Assembly (NCBI GenBank): GCA_006503475.1
Contig: RSEH01000086.1
Coordinates: 99,025-163,024 of the forward strand
Direction of reading: 5' to 3'
DNA from: Stentor roeselii
Lineage: Eukaryota; Ciliophora; Heterotrichea; Heterotrichida; Stentoridae
Length of the DNA: 64,000 nt
Part shown: in pieces, positions 15,001-27,000 of the stretch
Position numbering within the stretch: position 1 is the stretch's first letter
Layout of the letters: every line of letters begins with the position of its first letter
Notes under the pieces: model-generated
Told to the model about the DNA's origin: nothing
What the model saw: the letters and a program-made list of their open reading frames with translations, nothing else
Databases searched by the model: none
Program-made: the position numbers and the translations under genes

Positions 15001-18000
15001 GAGAAAATGAATGAAGAAGAAAAAATTATGAAAAAATTTGAGAAAGATGAAAAGAGTTTTGTTGAAGATATTAGGAAATCAATGGATTTAGAAGAAGTTT
15101 TAAATAAGGATGTTTTTGAGAAAGAAGTGGGTTTTATGAGAGGAATGAGGGATATTATCATGATGGAAGATAATTTAATACAGATGTTATCGAAGTCACT
15201 TGAAAATGGCTTACTTGTTTTAGGAAAAGGACTTGAAACTGAAGAGCAGTCAAGATATCTATTTGAATCAAAAGAAAACGACATAAAAAACTCCTCGCTA
15301 AAATCCTTAGAAAACAATGACTTCTCAACATCCAAAACCTTTTCAATCCAAGAATCAATTCAAGCATCTCACAAAAAAATCCTAGAAAAACAAGACTCTC
15401 TTTCAAGTCTTCATGAAAATTTTTCCAAATCCCTTCAGCATAAAACCTTAAAAAACCTCGAATTTAATGAAAACAAAACTCAAGAAATCAACTTAATTCA
15501 ACAAGAAAAAATTAACCAAAACATTGAAAAAATGATCATTGAAGAAAAAAATGTCTCAAAAGTAAAAAATTTTGAAAGACGCTTCGAAAGTCTTTGCTTC
15601 GAATTTCTTGATGATGAGGAAAAAATGATGAAAGATCAGAAAAAAACAGAAAATTTTTCAAGATTTTCAGTTTTTGATGAGATGGAAAAAGAAGACTTTC
15701 GAGGAAAAAATATTGAAAATGGTCAGAAAAATGAGAAGAAAAAGGAGAATATTTTTCTTGAAGAAGAGGATGAAAAGATGGAGAATTTTCATGAATTGGA
15801 AAAAATGGTAAGGGAAAAAAATTTAAGGTACTTGGAAGAAGAGGAAAAAATAATGGAAAAATTTTTGGAAATTGAAAAAAGTTGTATTAAAGAAGATTTC
15901 TTTAATATTAAACTTGAAGATAATTTAATGAATAGCTTCATTCAAGTAGAACATAAGGAAAATATTGAAGTTTCCTCAAGTCTGTTATTAGAAGATAACC
16001 TAATTCAAAACCTTTCAAATTTAATTGAAAATGTTCTTAAAACCCTATCAAACCAACTTCTAAACGAAGAAAAACTCACAGATCTTTTCAACAACCTCGA
16101 AAAGAACTCAGAAAAACATTCTCAACAAGACCTTGCAACTGAAGATTCAAAACTATCAGAAATCATTAAAAATCTTTCAAAAATCCAAAAAAACCATTTA
16201 AAATTTTTAGAAAACGAAGAAAAAACATCAACTTCAAATCATGATTTTCAAGAAACTCTCCAATCATCAACTTGCGAGTTTTTAACTAAAAACGATAAAA
16301 ATTCATCGAATTTGCTGATTTCCATCTTCCAAATCACTAAATCCACAATAAACCACCTCGAAAACGAAGAAAATTCCAACAAAAAACTATTAAATTCCCA
16401 GAAATCAAATGAAAATCAAGTAATTTCAAATCTTCTTCTCCAAGAAAAATATTCAAAAGACTTCAAAATTTTTGAAAACTTTTCAATTCAACAAGTTTTG
16501 AGAAAAATGAGCGAAAATGAAGAAGTTAAAAATAATTTTGATTTGATTGAAAAGGGTTTAAAGGAAGATTCATTGAATTTCTTGAAGTTTGAATTTAGGT
16601 TAAGGGAAAAATTTGTTGATGAAGAAGAAATAACTTCGAAGGGTGTCTTGAAATCTTTGGAAAGTGAGGATGTTAGGATCAGGATATTAGAATATGAAAT
16701 TCAAAGAAAAATAAGTGAAAATTTAGAGAATTTGATAGATGAGGAAAGTAAATTGGTTGAGGTTTTAACGTTTGAAGATATTTCAACTAGAAAAAATCGC
16801 CGATCTTTAAGACATGAGGAAAAATCTTGGAAAAAAGCTTCAAAATCTCATGAAAAAGAACTTGCAAGCCACTCCAAACACTTATCCAAACAAGAAAAAC
16901 AAACCAAAACCTTCGAAAAACTCGAAAAAAAATCAAGAAAATCAAATCTAAAGTCTCTATCCTCAGAAGATTCTCACCTCTCAGAAACCAAAAATCTTTC
17001 TTTCAAATTAGAATCCACCTGTGCTGAAACTCTTGAAATTCAAGAAAATTCTTCAAAATCCTTCATTTTCAAATCATTAACTTTTGAACAATTCTCCTCA
17101 AATCAGCTGAAAATCAACGAAAAACTTTCAAAATCATTTTTTTCAAATGAATCATTTCAAGTCTCCCTGATGATTAAAAAAATGACAGAAGAAGAGGCTC
17201 AAGCGATTCTTTTCTCTTCAGAAGAAAACGTCTTTCGAGGAAAGATTTCTCAAGTCATCATCTCAGAAGAAGCCAAAACAAAACTTTTTAATGAAAGAGA
17301 AATTTTAATGAATGAAACTGAAAATTTAACACTTTTAGAAGAAGAGTCAAAAAATCAAGATTTTTATAAAAAAGAGTCAAAATTAACAAAATCACTGAAA
17401 AAAATATTTGAAGAAAAAGAAGAAGAAAATCTTGAGTTCTTGAAAAAAGAAAGAAAAGAAAATGAAAAATTTTTTAATGAACTTATTCAAGAAGATCTGA
17501 AAAGAAAGGAAATTTTGAATGAAGAAAGTTTTTTTATAGATAAAATTTCAAAGAAATTAATTGAAGAAGAGTCTTTTGTTAATGATTTTTATTTGATTGA
17601 ATCAAAAATTTGTGAAAGTCTTTTAAAACATTTGGAAGGTGAAGAGACTGAACTGAAAAAAATCAATAAAAAAGAAAATTTTCAACAAGAACTCGTTTTT
17701 GATAAAATTATTCAAAATGAGGTTCAACTTCAGGAATTCAAAATGAAGGAAAAAATTAATCTTGAGCTTCACTTAGCGAAAATGATTGAAAATGAAGGAG
17801 AAACTAGAGAGTTCTTACAAAATGAACTAGTTATTGCTGAATGTTTCAATTGTCAAATGAATCTTTTAGAAGAAGAAAATAAAGAGATTTTAATGAAAGA
17901 GGAAAAAAATTATTTTAATGTTTTTAGTCAAATGGTTGGGAATGAGGCAGAAACTTGTGAATTTTTAGAAAGTGAGTCAAAATTACTGAAGTCAATTTCG

Positions 18001-21000
18001 AGAAAAATGAAAGAATCAGAAATGGAAAATAAAAAATTCATTAAAAACTTTTCTATAGAAACCGAGTCACTTTTCAATAAAATGCTTGAAGAAGAAAGCC
18101 ACACAATTGAAATTCTTCAAAATGAGTTAACATTTAATGATTTCCTGTTGAAACAAATGAAAGATTTAGAAAATGAAATGAAAGATTATGTGAAAAGTGA
18201 GAATATTTTAAATTGTGATGTTTATAAGTTTATGTGTGAAAATGAATTTGAAAGTAAACACTTTTTTAAGAATGAATCATTTTTACAAGAAAAAAATATC
18301 AGGAAAATGTGGGAAGAAGAAGCAGGACAACAAGATTTGCTTAGCAATAAGGAAATAGAAGATAGTTGTATTGTCAGTAAAATGGAAAAAGAGGAATCTC
18401 TAACCAAAGAATTAATCAAAGAAGAAGAGAATTTGAATGTTTTTCTTATTAAAAATATTCACAATGAAGACTCAAAAACAAAAAAATTTATGAAGAATGA
18501 GTCAAAACTTGCTGAAAGTCTTGCAAAGAAACTAGATGAAGAAAATAAAGAAAATAATGAATTTGTTCAAACTGAACATCTGCAATGTCAAATGCTTTTT
18601 AGTTCCTTATTCAATGAAGAGGCCTCACAGAGAGATTTCCTTCGACTTGAGACTGAAATGAATGAATCTTTAAAATGTCAGATGCTAGAAAATGAAGATC
18701 AGTTAAAAGAAATCTTGGACTGTGAAGTAACTATTAGAGAATCTCTTCTTGATTTGTTGAATCAGCAGGAAACTGAAACAAAAGATCTTATCATTGAAAA
18801 CTTAAAATTCAATCAAAATACATCGAATCAGATGGATGAGGAAGAAATTCTAACAAAAGTATTTCTCGAAAATGAAAGTCATTCACTAACAGCTCATCTC
18901 AATAAACTCTCTGAAGTTGAAACCCAAATCAAAGAACTACTTCATTGTGAAGCCTCGTCTAAGACATCATTAGTCAATAAAATGATTGAAGAGGAGAATG
19001 AAGAAAGAAAACTCGAAACCGAAAGATTACTAAGCATGAAGATTTTATTTGAAAAAATGAACCTTGAGGAAGTCTCAACAAAACAATTTCTTTTCAATGA
19101 ATCTTCAATTTCTGAAACTCTTGGCAGTCAAATGGTTCAAAACGACTCTCTAAATAAAAAATTCCTGGAAAACAAGTCATTTCTTGAAGAGTCTCAACTA
19201 GAAAAAATGATGAAAAATGATGAAAACATAAAAAATTTCCTTAATATTCAGTCTTCACTCATCCAAAAAGTTAAAAATCAAATGACCGAAGTTGAAACTC
19301 AAACAAAAGAATTTCAAGATCTTAAATCATCACTTCATAAAAAATTATTGAAAAAACTTAACCAAGAAAAAAAAGAAACAAAAGAATTTTTAATCAAAGA
19401 ACTCGAAATAAATGAAAAAATTTCCAAAACATTTAAAGAAATCGAATTTGACTTAAAAGATTTTTTGAAAAAAGAGTCTTTTCTTAATGAAAATCTTTTA
19501 AAAAATATGAATCAAGAAGAATCCTCAACAAAATATTTCATTGAAAAAGAGGGAATTTTTGTAGAATCTTTGATAAATAAAATGTTTGAAGAAGAAGTCG
19601 AAACTAAAAAATTCTTGAAAAATTTAGCTTTATTAGAAAATTCATCAGGAAGAAAAATGTTTGAAGAAGAAGTAAATGTAAGAGAACTGAATGTTAATAA
19701 AGTACTTTCTAGTGAGAGTCTATTTGAAGAAATGAATCGCGAAGAAGAGCTGATGAAAGACTTTCTGAGAGATGAGAACTTTTTAAAGGAAAATCTTTTT
19801 CTTAAATTGGGTCAAGAGGAGTTGGAAAATAAAGATTTTCTTGAAAATAATTCAATTGAGCAAAGCTTTCATTGCAAAAAAATGTTAGGAGAAGAGACTG
19901 AAATTAATGAGTATGTTGATAGAGAATCTATTATAAACAAAGACCTATGCTGTAAAATGATTGAAGAAGAAACTAAAACAGAAAATCACTTAAAAAATCA
20001 ATTATTACTCAATCAAAAACTCTTCTCTAAATTGATCAAAGCAGAAACCAAAACACAAAATCACTTAAAACATGAAAAATCAATCAAAAAACATTTACTC
20101 TCTAAATTCAATAAAGAAGAACTTGAAACTAAAGAGCTTCTTGATGATCAAATAAAAATTAACTCTTTCTCCCTCTTTAACCTCCAAGAAAATGAAGCTG
20201 AAACAAATGAATTTCTTAAAAATCAATCATTATCACAAGATTTCCTTCTTACAACTTTAAACCAATCAGAAGTCGAAAAAATTGAATTCTTGCAAAGCGA
20301 GTTAAAACTAAATAATTCAGTTTTTCTTGAAATGAAAGAATTAGAAGCTGAAACCAAAAAACTTTCAACAAGTGAAAGTCTTTCAAAAGACTTGATTTTC
20401 AATAAAATGATTGAAGAAGAGAAAGAAATTCAGGAATTTTTAAGGCTTGAGTCAAATTTTAACAAATCTCAAATGGCTTTAATGTCTGAAGCAGATGAAT
20501 ATACAATAGGCATCAATGATGCTTTGAAATCAGTTAATTATTTTGAGTCTTTTAACTTTGAAAAAGAAAATTTAAGAGATTGTGAGTTTTACTTGAAGGA
20601 ATGTGAAAGGATGCAATTGACTCTTCATTCGCTAGACTTAGAAGAGTCTCTCATGAAAGACTTTTTACATAATCAAACCAATTCAAACCCAAGTAAATCT
20701 TTATCCTCAGAAGAAACCTTCTCAAGGCTTTTCCTTGACTACCAACGCGAGACTATCGAAAAATCCCTGCAAGACTTAATTCAAAGCGAAACTCAATCAT
20801 CAACTCATTCAAACCTCACAAAAAATATTATCAAATCCTCAACTGATCACCTATCAAATGAAGAAAAACTTCGAAAGTCTTTTGAAAAAACAGAGCGAAA
20901 ACTAAAAAGATCTGCTAAAAGAAAAATGGCTTCTCAAGACTTGAAACTCTTAGAAACTCTTAATTTTCAAGAAAAAATTCAAAATCATTTAGAAAAATTT

Positions 21001-24000
21001 TTGGCTTTCGAAGATCAGCTTGGAATGAATTTTCAAAAAACTCAAGAAAAAATCATTCTTTTTACTTCAGAAATACTTGAAAATAACGAAATTTTTATCA
21101 AAAATTTCTGCGAAAATGAAAATCGAATTGAAAAACAATCATTCTTCGAATTGGAAAATGAAAGGAAAAAAACAGAAGAATTAGAAAAAAATTGGAAAAT
21201 TATTTGTTTTGAAGTTTCTGAAAAAATGGAAAAATTGGAAAAAATTGATGAAAAGTTTGAAGAGACTTTAGAAAAATTTGAAGAAAAGGTTAAAGAACAG
21301 ATGCAAGACTGTGAAAACTATTCTTTAGATTATAAATTAATTGAAATTTCAAAGACTACAGAAGAATTTGAATTACTCGAAAAAGAATCAGAAAAAATGA
21401 TAAAATTTTTAGAGAAAGAAAAAAAGGAAATGGAAAAAGAAGTATCAGGATTAATATCAGAAGAAAATTTCTCTGTTTCAATTATTATCATCGAGCAGAA
21501 TCTCATTCAAGGATCGATTAATTCAATGCTCCTCGAAGAACAATCAAAAAACCACTTTTCAATCACCCAAGAAAATTTCATTCATAAAACCAGGACAATT
21601 CTTTCCACTCAAGAAAAACTTCGAAAGTCCTTCGAAAAATCAGAGAGAAAATCAATTCGGTCAAAAAAACGATTTCTTGTCGCAGAAGATTCAGAAAACC
21701 TGAAACATCAAAAAAATCTTCAATTAATTCAAAGCATCTCATCAAAATCTCTAAATAAAGAACAAAAAATAATGAAAAATTTCACAAAATCATTGGAAAT
21801 TCTTAGAATAAGCTCAATGAAAGATTTAGAATTAAATGATCTGCAGATTGAAAATTTCAAATTATTAGAAAATCAGATTATTACTCATTCAATCGAAAAT
21901 TTAGAAGAAGAAGAAGAAAAAATGAGAAATTTCTTGATTAATGAAAATGAAAATGTGGGAAAAAATAAAGGTTTACTTGATCATTATGAAGTTATTTCAA
22001 GAAAATTCATTGAAAATGAAGAGAAATTGAAAGAGGGATTTGTTAGTTGTTTGGGGGGGAATGAATGTTTTGTAAAAGTTTTTGAGAATATTGAAAACTC
22101 TAGAGTTAGTCGTGAACTTGAAAAAATCGAAGAGCAAATCAAAGAAATGAACTTTTTCCTAGAAGAGGAGAAAAATCTCATCAAAAGAAACCTGAATTTT
22201 ATTAACAATGAGGAGAAATATTCTCAAATTTTAAATAAATTTGAAAGCAACTCATGCATATCAATCCGATCATTTTTAGAAAAACAAGAAGATCTCGTTC
22301 ATGCAGTCAACAATAAAAACGCATCACTTTTACTTGAAATAAAATCAAATCTAGAAACAGAAGAAAATCAACAAAAACTCTTCACTCAAAAAGAATTAAA
22401 ACTTATAACCTCCATCACTAAAAATTTATCAAAACAAGAAAAAAACCTTCATTCCATCTTAAAAACAGAAAGAAAAAAATCAAGACACTGTAAAAGACTT
22501 CTGATTTCAGAGGACTCAAGCCTTTCATCCTACGAAAACACTTTAAAATCAATTGAATTATCTTTAACATCAATTCTAGAAGAAGAAGAAAATCTTCAAA
22601 GATCATTTATCGACTACTGTAAAACTTCTGAACTTTCTCATATAAGCAGGCTAGAAGAAAACTCTTTAAACCTCGCTTCTTTCATATCCTCTGAAGACTT
22701 TATCATTAAATCCTCAGTCAGAGGTCTGGAATTCCAGGAATTATTTATAAGAGAGTTCATTAAAGAACAAAAGATTCACGCCGATCATGAAACTTCGGAA
22801 ATAGTCTTCGAGGAAAAATTTGAGAAAGAATTGGAAAAAAGTGTTAAAAGATTACATCAAAGTGCAAGAATGGACCTTGAATATCAGGAAAAATCGATGA
22901 TCAAGTTTTATGAAGAAGAAAGGGGTAGAGCTTTAAAGGAGTTTGATGTACTTGAGAGGGAAAATTATGGAACTTTGGAGTTTGAGTCGATTGTTGGACA
23001 GTATGAAGGAAGAGAAAGTGAGAGGATGAATAGTGAAGAAGCCTTCCAACAATCATTCAAATCATTTGAAGAAATTTCCACCACCAACGAGTTCAAATCT
23101 CTAGAATCAGAAGACTTAAAAACCTCCAATTTCCACCTAAATCACCTAAAAACCTCATCAAAAACCCTCGAAAAACTCGAAAAACAAGAACTTTCCACTC
23201 AAGCCTTTCTAGAAACCGAAAAATCGCTGATCCAATCATCATTAAGCCAAGCCCATATCGAAGACTGCCAAATCCAAACCTTCTACAAATCCGAGTCAAT
23301 CGAAATAAAATCATCCTGCAACTTCCTCTTATCAGAAGAATCTTTAACGACCTCTTCATCCAAATCTTTTTTTCAATCACAGAAAACTGCATCAAAAAGT
23401 TTATTCAAAGAAGAAGAATTCACAAAAATCTTCAAAATTCACGAAGCCGAATTTGAAGAAAGCCAAAAAAAGGACTTAGAAGATTCTGAAAATATTTGCA
23501 AAACTTTTCTAGACCAAGAAGTTCAGATGTGTAGAAACTTTGAGGATTATTTAAACTTGCAAGAAAATATCATCAAAAAGTTTTATGTTGATCAGGGCTT
23601 GACTTGTGAAAATCAAATGGTTTTCTTGGAAAGTAATGAAAATTTTGATAGGGAGTTTAAAGTGGCTGAAGGAAGGAATTGTAAGGATAGTTATAAGATG
23701 TTAATGAAGGAGGAACAGAATTTGATACAGTTTTATTATGGAGAGGTGGATGGAGGGAAGGAAGAAGAGTTTTTGATGGAACAGGAACTGAATGAAAGAG
23801 ATGAGTTTTTGAAATTTCAAGAAAGGTTTAGGGGGAATAATATGAGATTATTGTCAAATGAAGATAAATACTTACAAGACCATCTCATCAACTTCTCATC
23901 TTTACAATCTTCTATATTGGAAAATTTAACTCTTGAAGACAAGAAAGCCTCTGAATTAAAATTGAATTCATCAAAAATAGAGCATCAATCCAGAAAAATT

Positions 24001-27000
24001 CTAAGAACCGAGGAAAGATCAACAGTAAAACAAGCAAAAAACGAGTTCAGAGAGCAAAGATCAGAAACAAAACATCTAATAAAAGAAGATAAATCTACAT
24101 CTCGATTCGAAAGAGCCTCAAGAAAACTTACTTCATCATCTTTAATCAAGATGAATGAGTTTGAAACTTCTCAGCATTTATCAGGAGACTCTTTAAATGA
24201 CCTTGAAAATAATTCAAGATTTTCTTTAAATCTAGAAGATCAAAACATTGAGAATTTTTGGAACTATGCAAAAGGAATGGAAAATAAAACAGTCTTTGAA
24301 ATGGAGAATGAAGAGAAAATAATGAATAATTATATTGATCTTGAGATGAATGTGAACCTTAATGAAGGTGAGTTAATGTATTTAGAAGAAATTGGAATCA
24401 AGAGGTTTTTGAGAAATGCTTTTAGCATATGCTCGACTGAAGAGTTTTCTTTAGAGTCTCAGGATAAGTTTAGTAGATTTATCAATGATGAGGAAAGTAG
24501 CCAGATGTTGAATGAACTGGACTTAATGAGCATTGATGACATTTTCAGAGAAAAATATCTTAACAAACAAACAAAAAAATGCAATAAATCTATCCAAGAC
24601 TTAGAAAAAGAAGAAAAAAATAGAGGAATCCTCCAGAGGGAAGAAAATCTCATCAAATTAAATAACCTTAAATCACTGGAACTCGAGGAAAACATAACAA
24701 GAACTTTACTTGCAGATGAGAGAATTCTTCAAGAAAAATGCCTAAAAGACTTCGAACAAGAGTCAAACCTTCAAAGCATCCATTCCTCATCCGAGTTTTC
24801 CCTTCGCCAAACTTCATTTTCATCTCTCCAATCCGAAGACGACTATTTCCATTCCCATTTAAAAACCCAGCTAAAACAAGAAAACAACAACAAAAAATCT
24901 CTTCTAATCGAAGATCAAACACTAAAATGTTTCCTAATCGACGAAAAGAAAAACGCGAGCAAGTCTCAGATCTCAATGAAAACAATCGAAAAACTAAAAA
25001 ATTCTTCTAATTCCAACGAAAACAAACTAAAAGAAAAAACATTCAAAAACCTCGAAATCGAATTTTCCCTTCAAAAAATCCAAGAAAAATCAGAAAAATC
25101 TCTAAACTCAAAAACCTCAAAAATCATCGAAAAATCTGAATTTGACTTAAAAAAATTTTTATCTCAAGAGCACTCACTTCAATCAAAAAACATAAAAACT
25201 CTTGAATTCGAAGACTTGATATCAAAAAACAGAGTCAATCTTCAACTTGAACTCACAGATATCGTCACCCACGACCTTGAAAAAGAAGAACTTCTTCTAA
25301 AAAAACTAGCAAAAGACGAAATCTCTTCACAAATAATCGCAATTGAAAAACTTGAAGATGAGGAAAAAAATTCCAGAAAATATTTGAAGGACCAAGGATA
25401 CAAGGAGAAGTTCGAAAGATATATCATGGAAAAGGAAATGAAAAAAACTATGAAGTGCTTCAGAATCCAATCTGGAGTTCTCGAATCACAATTGCAAAAA
25501 ATAGCAGAGCAAGAAAAATTAACAAAGTCATTCCTCGCTGCTCAAAAAGCTCAAATATCCGACGACTTGACAATTTTAGAAACAGAAGACGAGTTAAACC
25601 TTTTATTCACGAAAAAACAATTAAAGGTGCACAAGGTGCACCTAAAGAAATTCAAGAAAATTTCTTTAAACTTAAAAGTTTTCTTATCATCTGAAAAATC
25701 TTTAAGAAAAGCTGTTAGGGTTGAATTGGAAAGACAGGAAAATTTAACAAAAAGCTTTTTACAGTTAGAAAAAGAAGCAAGTGCCTTAGAAATCCATCTT
25801 CTTGAAGCGGAACTTCAAGAACTTGAAGACTTGCAAGGGACTCTACTAGAGATTCAGAACTACGAACTTGCAAGAATGACGAAAGAAGAAAGAACAGGAA
25901 AACTTCTTCTAAGAACAGATAAAAATATTTCAGAATCAATGAAAAAGAAGCTGAAATTCGAAGAAGATTACTTAAAATCTTTCCTTTCTCAATTAAAATC
26001 TCAAGAAAATTCAATTATCAAGTCACTGACAAGACTAGATAAAGATCTGACGATATTCAAAAAGAACCAAAAAAATAACCAAAATAATTTTTCTTCTTTT
26101 CTCAACAAAGAAGAAACTTTCCTTAAAAAATTCTTAAAATTCCAAGAAGACCAAACCGAGACTCAAATAAAAAACATGACAGAACAAGAAAAAATCAGCA
26201 AAAAATACCAAAACTTCCTGAAACAACTTGAAGAAGACCAAAAACGTAAGAAAGAAGAAGAAGAAAAATACTTTTCTTCTCTTCGTAAAGTTGAACTCCA
26301 GAAAATCGCTGCTCGACAAAGGCTAACACGTGAAAAAACCATGAGACTTGAAAGACTTAACAGCATTCGACAAGCAGAACTTGAAAAAAAGGCAGAAGAA
26401 GAAGATTTAAATGAGTCTCTTGTTCAAGACTCTCCATTGGAAGTCAATGAAACTGAAGATGTCCTTGCAGCGGAATCGAAAATCATTGAAAGTCTTGTTT
26501 TGATCTGTGGAAGCTTCTTTTGTAGTCAATGTTATCGAATGTTAAAAAGAAGTTCTTTGTTTTTGAAATGTGATAAATGTTGTGCCTCGGCTTTTAATAA
26601 ACAATTACCGCCTTCTAGCTCGGGAAATCAAAGACCGAAAATACCTCCTGGGTCGGTTTGTGTTGGATGTGAAGCTATTATTAAAAGAGGGGAAATTGTT
26701 CAGTGTATTTGTTGTTATATTCGACAAGAGTTCTTGAAGGACTTCTCACCGATTACTTGTGGAGGGTGTAATCATAATGAAAGTGTCTCTTGGGTTGATA
26801 CTTATGTTGGGTCTAGGTATGAGATGATCAATTGTGGGTTTTGTCAGAGAAGTGTTAATTATTTGTATGTTGTTGAAATTTGTACTAGTTGTCATGATCA
26901 GGTCTGTCTTCATTGCTTAAGAAAAAACAACTTTTTAGCAATATCCGTGTGCAACGAATGCCACAGTCGACGACAAGTAAACCCATACAAGAGACTACAA

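Noticed and set aside
58-26366. About twenty open frames of 60-130 codons on both strands inside the first 27 kb, mostly Phe/Ser/Leu-rich on the minus strand
   Set aside because: They mirror the Lys/Glu/Asn-rich codons of the giant gene (antisense of AAA, GAA and TTT-rich codons) and show no independent coding signal.
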